64,000 bases of DNA from Robiginitomaculum antarcticum DSM 21748 (GTDB lineage: Bacteria; Pseudomonadota; Alphaproteobacteria; Caulobacterales; Maricaulaceae), in NCBI RefSeq assembly GCF_000365025.1, contig NZ_KB823011.1, positions 826,621-890,620 of the forward strand, in the 5' to 3' direction. How positions within the stretch are numbered: position 1 is the first letter of the stretch; each line of letters starts with the position of its first letter. The notes under the pieces were generated by a model that saw only the letters and a program-made list of their open reading frames with translations, was not told the origin of the DNA and ran no database searches. The position numbers and the translations under genes are program-made. This document shows positions 1 through 8,401 of the stretch, piece by piece.

Positions 1-18
1 GCAGTAGCTGTACGCGCG

Positions 19-798
19 ATGAGCAAGCCCTATCGTCACATCCGGTTTCTCGCCAGCAATAAGCCCGACGCGCAAGCTGCGCTTTCGCGGCTGATCGCGC
101 GCTATGGTCAGGCGGATGCGGGCGATGCCGACGTCTTTGTCGCTGTCGGCGGAGACGGGTTTTTGCTGGGCACATTGCACCGCCATATTGATTATGTGCG
201 CGCCGGAACGCCGATTTACGGCATGAATTACGGCACAATCGGGTTTTTGATGAACGCTTTTGAAGAAGATAATTTGCACGAACGCCTCGACAAGGCTGAA
301 GCGGCCATTGTCAGGCCGCTCCTTATGCGCGCAAGCGGTGAGCACGGTGACGTTCAAGCGCTCGCCATAAATGAAGTCTCACTTATTCGCCAGACGCGTC
401 AGACAGCGCATTTAAAAATTAAAGTCGACGGGCGCAGCCGTTTGGAACGGCTGATAGCCGATGGCGTATTGGTGGCTACTGCGGCCGGGTCAACGGCCTA
501 TAATTTATCCGCTCATGGCCCTGTTCTCCCTCTCGGCGCAGATATATTGGCCCTAACTCCCATTAGCGCCTTTCGCCCCCGGCGCTGGCGCGGGGCGCTG
601 CTGGATATCGATGCCCATGTTGAATTTGAGATTTTAAATCCTGAAAAGCGCCCCGTTAGCGTTACAGCGGATGATCAGGAATTTCGCGATATTCATCATG
701 TTAGCGTCAAAACCGCCCATGATATTGAGCTCAAATTGCTGTTTGACGAGGGTCATGAACTGGACGAGAAAATCCTGCGCGAGCAGTTTTCGACCTAA
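19..798 (+). CDS. nadK: NAD kinase
   Basis: This enzyme phosphorylates NAD to NADP in the cytoplasm. The 259-residue protein has the family's GGDG motif at residues 44-47, an Asn-Glu pair at 118-119 (AINEVSL), and a glycine-rich stretch around 148-162 that includes TAAGSTAYN. Its length fits the short bacterial NadK form. The ATG lies only 18 bases into the window, so its promoter and any upstream partner are not visible. The 3' end overlaps the convergent DUF2336 gene by 4 bases. The assignment is firm on motifs. Confidence 0.95.
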   Translation: MSKPYRHIRFLASNKPDAQAALSRLIARYGQADAGDADVFVAVGGDGFLLGTLHRHIDYVRAGTPIYGMNYGTIGFLMNAFEEDNLHERLDKAEAAIVRPLLMRASGEHGDVQALAINEVSLIRQTRQTAHLKIKVDGRSRLERLIADGVLVATAAGSTAYNLSAHGPVLPLGADILALTPISAFRPRRWRGALLDIDAHVEFEILNPEKRPVSVTADDQEFRDIHHVSVKTAHDIELKLLFDEGHELDEKILREQFST

Positions 799-1943
799 GC
801 CTCCAAATCAAAAGCGTAATCCGTCAATCCATCCAGCTTTTCCAGCAAATAATCAGCATCATCTTCATCCATGCCGTAAGGCAGGGTCAAGACGCGCTGG
901 ATCATCAAATTTTGGAAATAGGCGCGGTCATATTGAACCGAAGCGGTCTCTAGATCGCGAAATATCGCCGCCGCGCCGCGCAGAGTCTGCACGCTGAGGT
1001 GAGAGAGCCGCGCGCGTACGCCGAGCGCCTGCATACCAAATGTACCGGATTCATGTAGCATCAACGCCGCTTTGGCATGACTGATCCCGGCCCGCGCCGC
1101 GAGACCGTATTCGGTGAAGCGCATTTGGCCGCAACAGGCTGCGCGCACCATCAGGCTATCGGTCAGACGGCCTTCATCCATCAGGCGGCGGGTCATCAAT
1201 TTTAAATCTTTGGCGACCCAGCTCTGATCGATAAAATCGATTGTCGCGCGTTCGCGCGTGCGCTGCCCCAGCGTAATGGCCAGCTGCACAGGCAAGTCAT
1301 GACGCTGTGAGATACGAATGGCAATTTCTTCGCTCGCCTGCGCAATAAGCTTTTCGACGACAAGCGGCGGCAGGTCACGCCGCGCAATCAGGCTTTCTTC
1401 GATAAGATCATCGCTTTTGGACAGGCGAATCATATCCTCATAGGCCGCCTCATCCAGCGGTGCGCCGTCATTGGCCGCCAGATTGGCCAGAGCGGGGCCG
1501 TCACCAAAGCGGATCACGGCGCGCACTATCGAGCCCGTTAATGTCGGTCGCCGGGCAATGGCCATGACCTTAGCCGCCGCTTTGGAGCGCAAAATATCAA
1601 GCAGGTCATCATCAGTCAAAACCGGTGAGAACTCCAGGATGGGTACAGCAATAGAATTAATGTCGCGGATCAATATTTTGGCGACGTTATGGGGCAGTTC
1701 CGGCGAATTTCGAAGCGTTATGGCCAGCGCGCGGCGTACTATGGCGGCCACATCGCCGGCAATATGCTGCAGGACTGCCGCGGCTTTTACCCGGTCAGCG
1801 GCGCTGAGATCACCTCTGCGCACGCTGTGGCACAAGCGCTGCGTCGCGGCGCTGCGCTGCTCGGCATCAGGGTGACTGACCGCCGCGCGGATATCGTCGA
1901 TTGAGAGAGGTGATTTACCGGAGTCTGACGCAGCTATGTCCAT
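795..1943 (-). CDS. DUF2336 family protein
   Basis: The 382-residue protein has no signal peptide or membrane segment. It consists almost entirely of short alpha-helical, Ala/Leu/Arg-rich units, like the HEAT-type DUF2336 proteins that are common in Alphaproteobacteria and have no established enzymatic role. The N-terminal part reads as consecutive helical pairs (for example AVSHPDAEQRSAATQRL). No catalytic motif is apparent. The gene is monocistronic as far as can be seen, lies downstream of tRNA-His on the same strand, and converges on nadK with a 4-base overlap. The family call rests on overall resemblance. The function is unknown. Confidence 0.75.
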   Translation of the reverse strand: MDIAASDSGKSPLSIDDIRAAVSHPDAEQRSAATQRLCHSVRRGDLSAADRVKAAAVLQHIAGDVAAIVRRALAITLRNSPELPHNVAKILIRDINSIAVPILEFSPVLTDDDLLDILRSKAAAKVMAIARRPTLTGSIVRAVIRFGDGPALANLAANDGAPLDEAAYEDMIRLSKSDDLIEESLIARRDLPPLVVEKLIAQASEEIAIRISQRHDLPVQLAITLGQRTRERATIDFIDQSWVAKDLKLMTRRLMDEGRLTDSLMVRAACCGQMRFTEYGLAARAGISHAKAALMLHESGTFGMQALGVRARLSHLSVQTLRGAAAIFRDLETASVQYDRAYFQNLMIQRVLTLPYGMDEDDADYLLEKLDGLTDYAFDLEA

Positions 1944-1987
1944 GACACAGCATTAGGTGATTATGGTAAATGAGGGTTTAAGGAAAA

Positions 1988-2064
1988 TGGTACCGCCTCT
2001 CAGGTTTGAACTGAGGACCTCTGGTTCCACAAACCAGCGCTCTAACCAGCTGAGCTAAGGCGGC
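1988..2064 (-). tRNA. tRNA-His (GTG)
   Basis: The minus strand folds into a full 77-base cloverleaf with a genomically encoded CCA. The anticodon arm is CTGGT/ACCAG with GTG in the loop. The acceptor stem pairs GCCGCCT with AGGCGGT, so the first pair is G1:U72, and the discriminator is A73. The base before G1 is T, so the G-1 found in most tRNA-His genes is not encoded. This matches the known alphaproteobacterial departure from the usual histidine identity rule. Confidence 0.96.
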
Positions 2065-2105
2065 ATATTAATTTTCTATGGCGCGGGTCTTACACACCCA
2101 AGGAA

Positions 2106-2141
2106 AAGCGCGCAAGGCGGCATTGCCCCTCTTGCGCGCTT
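2106..2141. terminator. Bidirectional intrinsic terminator
   Basis: An 11-base inverted repeat (AAGCGCGCAAG / CTTGCGCGCTT) encloses a 14-base loop. It is flanked by T-rich ends on both strands, with the longer T run on the plus strand. It lies between the end of the M48 peptidase gene and the tRNA-His gene, so it most likely ends the peptidase transcript. Confidence 0.7.
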
Positions 2142-2171
2142 TTTAACAGATAAAGCGGTCAGATCGCGGCG

Positions 2172-3092
2172 TTACGCCCAGCCTTGCGCCTTGATATAAT
2201 CATTGAGTTTTTGAGCCCGGCTAGCCGGATCCGGATGCGTTGACATGAATTCCGGTTGGCGGGACGGATTGGCTTCGGCCATTTTCTCCCAGAGGCGGAC
2301 AGATTCCATAACGTCATATCCCGCCTTATGCATATATTGCGCGCCGAGCAGATCGGCTTGCAGCTCATGCTTGCGGCTATAGGGGAGAATGATGCCGTAC
2401 ATCAGGCCCATGCCCAGACCGGCTGTCACGAGCTGTGAGTTGCTCTGTGCGTCTTGCGCGCATTTTTGGACTTCATTTTGGCGGGCGCGGGTATAATTTC
2501 CTGATTGGCGATATTGGAGGTCCATCTCTTTACAGCGTTCCATCAATTTCGCGCCACCATAAGCGCCGCCCAGCTGCACGGCGAGACCGCCGGCCATTTG
2601 TTGGCTCACGCGCTCTGCTGCGTGACGGCCTGTGACGTGACCGACCTCATGGCCCATAATCGCAGCGACTTGGCTGTCATTATCGGTAAAATCCATCATG
2701 CCTTTGTAAAATCCGACGCGGTTACCCGGCAGAACGAAAGCATTTTTAGTATCGTCATCAAATACGGCGTAATCCCAAGGCTGGTCAGCACGACCGGCGC
2801 CTTGTGAGATGCGCGACCCGACACGGGCCAGACGCTGAGTATAACGCGGATCGGTCATAACGGGCTGTTTTTGCTTGGCTTCGGCCCAGCTTGCTGCGGC
2901 CATTTCGCTAAGCTGCGCGTCGGAAACCAGAATAAATTGTGATTCGCCTGTTTCCGGATTGGTTGCGCAACCCGAATTAACTGTGGTTATGCCAATAACA
3001 GATCCCGCTGCGATACCTTGTATAAGTCGCCGCTTGGTCAGCATATCGCTCAGTTTCGGGTCTTCGCTTACAATGTCATGAGTATCGCACAT
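2172..3092 (-). CDS. M48 family metallopeptidase, probable lipoprotein
   Basis: Zinc-dependent peptidase of the M48 (Ste24/BepA/LoiP-like) class, probably a periplasmic envelope quality-control protease. The active-site HEVGH lies at residues 148-152 and the third zinc-ligand region ELQAD near 244-248. The N-terminus has a KRR-containing basic patch, a hydrophobic stretch and Cys42 after VNSG, which suggests a lipoprotein signal, possibly Tat-exported. An ATG exists upstream at 3185, but GGAG sits 6 bases before the ATG at 3092, which gives 306 residues. I prefer that start; an internal Met near residue 17 would also leave the signal intact. A terminator follows the gene. The natural substrate cannot be told from sequence. 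Confidence 0.85.
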   Translation of the reverse strand: MCDTHDIVSEDPKLSDMLTKRRLIQGIAAGSVIGITTVNSGCATNPETGESQFILVSDAQLSEMAAASWAEAKQKQPVMTDPRYTQRLARVGSRISQGAGRADQPWDYAVFDDDTKNAFVLPGNRVGFYKGMMDFTDNDSQVAAIMGHEVGHVTGRHAAERVSQQMAGGLAVQLGGAYGGAKLMERCKEMDLQYRQSGNYTRARQNEVQKCAQDAQSNSQLVTAGLGMGLMYGIILPYSRKHELQADLLGAQYMHKAGYDVMESVRLWEKMAEANPSRQPEFMSTHPDPASRAQKLNDYIKAQGWA

Positions 3093-3269
3093 AATGTTCT
3101 CCAGCAGTTTAACCATATCGGTATTTGATATTATCATATCATATCTGAACGTTAGCCAAATGAAAGGCGACGCGCAAATGTACATTTAATACGTCTGAGA
3201 GGAGGCATGGTTGCAATTTCACGCCCATCACCCCTGCCCTATGCCGCAAGGACATGGTAGAGATAGCCA

Positions 3270-4295
3270 ATGACTTTCACGATAGGTATATTCGGTGCAG
3301 GCGCAATTGGCAGTTATATCGGGGGCTATTTGGCCGCGTCAGGAGAGGATATTATCTTTCTTGGGCGCCCGCGCGGCGCGCAAAGCTTTGCCCAATATGG
3401 CCTTACCCTGACCCATTTTAGCAAGCCCGATATAAGGGTAACACCGGAGATGGCGCGCTATACTGACGAGGTGGGGGAGCTTCGCGCCTGCGACGTTATT
3501 TTTATCACCGTTAAAAGTCAGGATACAGCGCAGGCCGCCGCGCAGCTGGCTCCCGTCATCGCCCCTCAGACACTTATCATCAGCCTGCAAAACGGTGTCG
3601 GAAATACGGATATCCTGGCGGCTACCCTTGGCGGGGACCGTGTTTTCAAAGCTATGATCCCCAATAATGTACTGGCGCTGGATGCTGGCCGGTTTCACAT
3701 GGGAACAGAAGGCGAGATCGCAATTGAGGATACCCCGTCCCTCGCCGCGCTTATTGATCGCATGAAGGCGGCTAATCTGGATGTTGAGGCGCGGCCGGAT
3801 ATGGCGGCGGCGCAATGGACTAAATTACTCATGAACCTGTCTAATGCAGGCAATACCCTGGCGGGACTGACTATTTATGAGCATTTGCGAAGCCGCGATC
3901 ACCGCCGCGTTTTGGCGCTCAGCATTGACGAAACCCTTGCCGTACTCGGCGCAGCCAATATCGCGCCGCCGCGTTTGGGCAAAGTCAATCCGAAGATACT
4001 CGCTCCGCTGCTCCGCCTGCCCGATTTTATCTATCACCGGCTCATGCCCTTTATCATTAAAATCGATCCTCAGGCGCGCTCATCCATGGCGCAGGATCTG
4101 ATCGCCGGTAAAGACAAAAGCGAGATTGACGCGCTCAACGGCGCGGTCATCGCTCTGGGACACGATGTCGGTCTCGCCACTCCGGTGAATGATTATATTA
4201 CCGCCCGGATCAAAGCCGCCTTTGCGGCGGGGGAAAGCCCGAAGCTTTCAGGCGCGCATATGCTAGCGCAAATCAAGGCTTTGACGCGCGGATAG
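3270..4295 (+). CDS. panE: 2-dehydropantoate 2-reductase (ketopantoate reductase)
   Basis: NADPH-dependent reductase of the ketopantoate reductase family, which reduces ketopantoate to pantoate for CoA synthesis. The 341-residue protein opens with a Rossmann GAGAIG motif at residues 9-14. It keeps the middle Lys-containing WTKLLMN segment and the C-terminal SEIDALNG segment, whose acidic residue contributes to binding in characterised members. The family also contains lactate- and other keto-acid reductases, so the exact substrate is inferred. It stands alone on the plus strand, and its 3' end overlaps the convergent methyltransferase gene by 23 bases. Confidence 0.85.
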   Translation: MTFTIGIFGAGAIGSYIGGYLAASGEDIIFLGRPRGAQSFAQYGLTLTHFSKPDIRVTPEMARYTDEVGELRACDVIFITVKSQDTAQAAAQLAPVIAPQTLIISLQNGVGNTDILAATLGGDRVFKAMIPNNVLALDAGRFHMGTEGEIAIEDTPSLAALIDRMKAANLDVEARPDMAAAQWTKLLMNLSNAGNTLAGLTIYEHLRSRDHRRVLALSIDETLAVLGAANIAPPRLGKVNPKILAPLLRLPDFIYHRLMPFIIKIDPQARSSMAQDLIAGKDKSEIDALNGAVIALGHDVGLATPVNDYITARIKAAFAAGESPKLSGAHMLAQIKALTRG

Positions 4296-5187
4296 TCCAG
4301 GCAATGGGTTTGGCGTCACCGTCGGGCGCAAATACGTCAGGCTCGAGCGGGGCCATGCCGCCCTTGCGCAGAGCCGCCCCAATCTTTGCGACATCATCTG
4401 CGGACAGCGCCGCGTTCTGCATCGCCTCCATGCGCGATAAATAGGCTGTGACCTCAGCGGCATTACCGTCCAGCCATCCTATAACATCCGGCAGGGCGTA
4501 ATTTTGTAGCCGCCCAAACATCTGCGCCGTTCCGGCTTGTATATGTTTGGCCAAAGCCATACCGCTGCGCGCGAGTTCGTCCAGCGTTTTTCTCGGCTCA
4601 CTTAAAGCGGTAATCGCGGCGTTATAACTGACCTGATCCTGGGCATTGGCCGCCGCGAACACATCTTTGGCCACATCCAGATACCGGCTGTCTATTAAAA
4701 CGTGCGCCTTGGCTGATTTGGCCGCGCATTCTTTATCAATTGCCCCGCCCTTGTAATGGGCGAGCGCCGCAAATTGGCCGCCCGGCGCGATGATACGGGC
4801 AATCTCAGTCGCCGCATCATATGCGCCTGCATATTCAAATCCAAATTGGCTGACCGCAATATCGAATTGCCCGTTTGTGAACGGCGTTTTCGGGAGCGCG
4901 CAAACCACGCCTTGAACATCCTGCATATTGGTTTGAAGCGCAGTAATCGCGCCGCTTGAAATATCTGCCCCGGTCAGATCGCTTATCCCCGCCGCCTGCG
5001 CGCGGCGCAACACCGTCCCGGCCCCGCAGGCCAAGTCCACGAGTTTGGATGTTGGCGTCAACGGCGTAAATATATCGTCCCAAAACCCGGCAATTCCGGT
5101 ATGGGTTTCAACGCCAACACCGTCCAGCGCAGCGCCGGCCCGCACGCCGCTGCGCCCTTGCCAATAATTGTCCCACTCAGTGCTCAT
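4273..5187 (-). CDS. Class I SAM-dependent methyltransferase
   Basis: Cytoplasmic methyltransferase of 304 residues. Motif I, LVDLACGAGT, lies at about residues 49-58. A downstream acidic residue in TGADIS follows it, and the D-I-A-V-S-Q-F-G-F motif-IV-like segment is visible near the middle. This is the UbiE/Methyltransf_11 style of fold. The substrate is unknown and no pathway partners are adjacent. AAGGAA lies 5 bases before the ATG, supporting the start. The C-terminus overlaps panE by 23 bases in a convergent arrangement. Confidence 0.8.
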   Translation of the reverse strand: MSTEWDNYWQGRSGVRAGAALDGVGVETHTGIAGFWDDIFTPLTPTSKLVDLACGAGTVLRRAQAAGISDLTGADISSGAITALQTNMQDVQGVVCALPKTPFTNGQFDIAVSQFGFEYAGAYDAATEIARIIAPGGQFAALAHYKGGAIDKECAAKSAKAHVLIDSRYLDVAKDVFAAANAQDQVSYNAAITALSEPRKTLDELARSGMALAKHIQAGTAQMFGRLQNYALPDVIGWLDGNAAEVTAYLSRMEAMQNAALSADDVAKIGAALRKGGMAPLEPDVFAPDGDAKPIAWTIRASKP

Positions 5188-5323
5188 AGCCGTTCCTTGG
5201 CAGAGTTTTGCGTCTCTGGCCAGTCACGCGGCCTTTTGCGGGATACAATTTTAATGACGGCCTGAAACGCCTCTTTTAATTGAGCGCGGCGCCCTTACAT
5301 TTGAATTGAACCCGGAGATGCCC

Positions 5324-6202
5324 ATGCCGCTAAATGACGCCGTTATAAAAAGACAGACCCCGCGTGATGATTTTACCATTGATCAATGCTGGGACGAATA
5401 TTCGCGGAGCGAACACGCTGTCTGGTCCATGCTGTATGAACGGCAAGCGCAAGCTCTAAAAGGCCGGGCCTGTGATGAGTTTTTTGAAGGTCTGGATCAT
5501 CTAGACCTCAATGATGGCGGCATTCCCGATCTCGAAAAATTAAATAAAAAACTTCACGCCCTAACGGGATGGGAAGTTGTTATGGTGCCTCATCTTGTGC
5601 CTGATGATGTGTTCTTTACCCATTTGGCCAATCGCCGCTTTCCGGCGGGCCGGTTCATCCGGGGCGCAGACCAGATGGACTATCTTGAAGAGCCGGATAT
5701 CTTCCATGATGTCTATGGTCATGTGCCGATGCTGACCCAGCCTGTCTTTGCCGATTATATGCAGGCCTATGGTAAGGGCGGATTGCGCGCACTGAAACAT
5801 GACTGCCTTAAAAATCTGGCGCGGCTCTATTGGTACACGGTCGAATTCGGCCTGATTAAAACCGATGCCGGCATGCGCATTTACGGGGCGGGTATTGTCT
5901 CCTCGCGGACGGAGTCCGTATTCAGTCTTGAATCAGGCAGTCCTAACCGCCTCCATTTTGATCTCGAGCGGGTCATGCACACGGATTACCGTATTGACGA
6001 TTTCCAGCAGGTTTATTTTGCGATTGATAGTTTTGACGAGCTATTCGCCGCCACGCAGCAGGACTTCGGCCCGCTCTATGAACGGATGAGCACGGATAAG
6101 CAGATGCACAGCGTGACAGATATATTGCCGGCCGACAAAGTCTATAATCGCGGCACTCAAGATTATGCGAAGAGCGGCGGGCGCAAGGCTAATCAGAAAT
6201 AA
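5324..6202 (+). CDS. phhA: Phenylalanine 4-hydroxylase
   Basis: Tetrahydropterin- and non-heme-iron-dependent conversion of phenylalanine to tyrosine. The iron ligands are visible as HDVYGH (His128 and His133) and Glu174 in YWYTVEFG. At about 292 residues the protein matches monomeric bacterial enzymes that lack a regulatory ACT domain. ATG codons occur at 5318 and 5324. GGAG at 5314-5317 abuts the first but stands 6 bases from the second, so I chose 5324. No pterin carbinolamine dehydratase (phhB) is adjacent. The gene converges with the HNH gene, overlapping it by 14 bases. Confidence 0.94.
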   Translation: MPLNDAVIKRQTPRDDFTIDQCWDEYSRSEHAVWSMLYERQAQALKGRACDEFFEGLDHLDLNDGGIPDLEKLNKKLHALTGWEVVMVPHLVPDDVFFTHLANRRFPAGRFIRGADQMDYLEEPDIFHDVYGHVPMLTQPVFADYMQAYGKGGLRALKHDCLKNLARLYWYTVEFGLIKTDAGMRIYGAGIVSSRTESVFSLESGSPNRLHFDLERVMHTDYRIDDFQQVYFAIDSFDELFAATQQDFGPLYERMSTDKQMHSVTDILPADKVYNRGTQDYAKSGGRKANQK

Positions 6203-7073
6203 TGTGCTCTGAATTGTCTAATAGGTTATGTGTATAGACTGTTTTTACGGTCAATATCTCTAAATTTGGTATAAAAACTTTGTATGCGATACTCCCGAAC
6301 AATCTAATTTGGAAAGTAGCGAACGGTGTATTTCCCTCAAATGCAATCCCATGGAATGGTAAAGAAACTAACCCGTCGAATTGCTTTATATTTGAAGAAC
6401 AAAATTGATCTTTCCCTCCTAATAAAAAAGTTCGTATTAAGTTAAATTGAGGTGAAGCCTCAATAACTCGCTCCCCAAATCTGGCACAAGCGAATTCATA
6501 AACGATTTTTAAAATTAAGTTTTTGGGTAATGGTTTTCCCGTTAATTTAGGAGTAGAATGAATATTCTGTCGTTTTTTAATGCTGTATTGATTTGATATA
6601 TCTACAATATGTTCAAAAGGGGCATTACTGACTAAGTCTAAAGCCTTTGCTATTTCTGCCTTCGATAGCCCATCTTTTTTCAAATGCTGAGTTAATATGT
6701 TTTTGGTTTCGGCTTCATCCACTAAAAGAGAACCATCATTAAGCCTTTTAGCCGAAAAAATACCAGAATTGCGGTAGATTTGAGAAAAATCTTGCCCATC
6801 AATTGTAGTTGAATATTCGCTATTTCGATTAATACTTTCGTAGAGATTCGGCAGTGCTTCAGCTAAGTTAGAAATTGCGATTCGAACAGGGTCAGAATTT
6901 TTTGCCTCATTTTCAAATTGATGCCCCATATGGTTATTGCAATTTTCACATACGCACCTGCAAGTTAAAACGCCCCCCAACGACTTAGGTATGATGTGTT
7001 CGCTAGAGAGTTCTTTGCTCTCCAAACAAATAATACAGTAGTTATGTTTCCAAGGGAAGGTTCCCAAAATCAC
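6189..7073 (-). CDS. HNH endonuclease domain protein (AT-rich insertion)
   Basis: The 294-residue protein carries an N-terminal HNH module of the HNH_5 style: Cys13/Cys16, then SSEHIIPKSLGG (Glu25-His26), then CENCNNH at 42-48. The remaining 240 residues match nothing I recognise. The gene is clearly richer in A+T than its neighbours, which suggests lateral gain. It starts with GTG, overlapping the astB stop as GTGA, so it may be co-translated with the AST operon. Its 3' end overlaps phhA by 14 bases. It may be a nuclease in defence or a selfish element, but no partner methylase or integrase is visible. Confidence 0.75.
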   Translation of the reverse strand: MILGTFPWKHNYCIICLESKELSSEHIIPKSLGGVLTCRCVCENCNNHMGHQFENEAKNSDPVRIAISNLAEALPNLYESINRNSEYSTTIDGQDFSQIYRNSGIFSAKRLNDGSLLVDEAETKNILTQHLKKDGLSKAEIAKALDLVSNAPFEHIVDISNQYSIKKRQNIHSTPKLTGKPLPKNLILKIVYEFACARFGERVIEASPQFNLIRTFLLGGKDQFCSSNIKQFDGLVSLPFHGIAFEGNTPFATFQIRLFGSIAYKVFIPNLEILTVKTVYTHNLLDNSEHIISD

Positions 7074-8401
7074 CCCCGCTGGAACGGATAAAAATCATCA
7101 CCTAAATCCATAATTTTGGTCAGCGCATCGAGCGCGGCGAAGCTCTCGGTCATGATGGCGGGGTCGCGAATATCATCAGGCGCGAGGCTCTCGCGGTAAT
7201 GCGTGTTCACCCATGCCTTCAGATCGCGATGCAGCGCAGGCGTGAACCGGTTGCCGTCATGGACATCCGCCCACTCAGCCTCGGTCAGGGTCACGCGCAG
7301 GCGCAGGCACGCCGGGCCGCCGCCATTTTGCATAGACTGGCGTACATCGACAAATTTCACCGTCCCGATGGGGCCGTTCCCCGCTGTCAAAACATCGCAG
7401 AATTGACGTGTCGCTACATTCTCCTGTGTTTCCAGCGGCGCAATTAAAGTCAGGCGATCTTCGCCGGGCATTTGCACCAACATGGAATTAAACAGATAGG
7501 CTTTGATGGCGTCGGCCATCGGCACCTCAGCGCTCGCGACTTCAACAAATATCGGCTCGAAAACGCCCTTGGCCGCGGCGCGAATATCGGTTTTCATCAC
7601 CTCCGTGTCGGCAAAGGCCAGTTCGTGATAAAACAATGTCTGCATCGCGCCGACGCAGACCACATCATTATGGAACGCGCCTGCGTCAATCGCAGCGTCG
7701 CTTTGCAGAGCAAAGACGGTGCGCGCCGGATCTAGGCCATGGCTGCGCGCAATGGCGCGGCTAGCCTGCACGGTCTGGCGGGCCGGATAGCCGGCCCGCG
7801 CGCTATCATATCCGTCGCGGCCATAGACCAGTAGCTCGACGCCTTGATCTCCCCGCGCGCCGCACAGGCGCACATGATTGGCCGCGCCTTCATCGGCAAA
7901 GACGCTCTGCTCCGGTAGGGCGCGGTGAACGGCCGCAAAAGGGAAAGCGCGCGACAAAGACCGGCCTGTTTGCTCGTGCTCGATAGAGCGGTGCAGCATG
8001 GTTGAGAGGTTTGCGGGCGTAAAATGCAGTTTTCCGTCTGCGCAATCCGCTGACGGGCTGATCGTCGCGGCATTAGCGGCCCACATCGAACTGGCTGACA
8101 TGAGATTACGCATTAATCGAGGCGCTTTCTCCCATGCGGCGGCGAAAATCTGCGCGTCGCTACCGGTAAACCCCATCTGGTGCAGAGCGGGCAGATAGGG
8201 ACGCTGCTGCGGCGGGAGAATGCCCTGCCACAAGCCAGCCGCGTGCATCGCCGCCATTTTTTCCAGGCCCTGAAGCGCTGCGCCGCGCGGGCTGGAGATC
8301 AGGCCGGCGTGACGCGATGAGGCCAGATTGCCTTGCGACAGACCGCCATAATTATGGGTCGGCCCGATCAGGCCATCGAAATTAGCCTCCCGCGCGCCCA
8401 T
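7070..8401 (-). CDS. astB: N-succinylarginine dihydrolase
   Basis: Second step of the AST pathway: hydrolyses N2-succinylarginine to succinylornithine, ammonia and CO2. The 443-residue protein has the family N-terminus (NFDGLIGPTHNYGG), the HNDVVCVG segment carrying a catalytic His, and the nucleophile Cys in NGGGPACLRL near the C-terminus. Its ATG overlaps the astD stop by one base (TAATG). Its own stop is overlapped by the GTG of the HNH gene. It is the last AST enzyme in a minus-strand operon. Confidence 0.96.
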   Translation of the reverse strand: MGAREANFDGLIGPTHNYGGLSQGNLASSRHAGLISSPRGAALQGLEKMAAMHAAGLWQGILPPQQRPYLPALHQMGFTGSDAQIFAAAWEKAPRLMRNLMSASSMWAANAATISPSADCADGKLHFTPANLSTMLHRSIEHEQTGRSLSRAFPFAAVHRALPEQSVFADEGAANHVRLCGARGDQGVELLVYGRDGYDSARAGYPARQTVQASRAIARSHGLDPARTVFALQSDAAIDAGAFHNDVVCVGAMQTLFYHELAFADTEVMKTDIRAAAKGVFEPIFVEVASAEVPMADAIKAYLFNSMLVQMPGEDRLTLIAPLETQENVATRQFCDVLTAGNGPIGTVKFVDVRQSMQNGGGPACLRLRVTLTEAEWADVHDGNRFTPALHRDLKAWVNTHYRESLAPDDIRDPAIMTESFAALDALTKIMDLGDDFYPFQRG

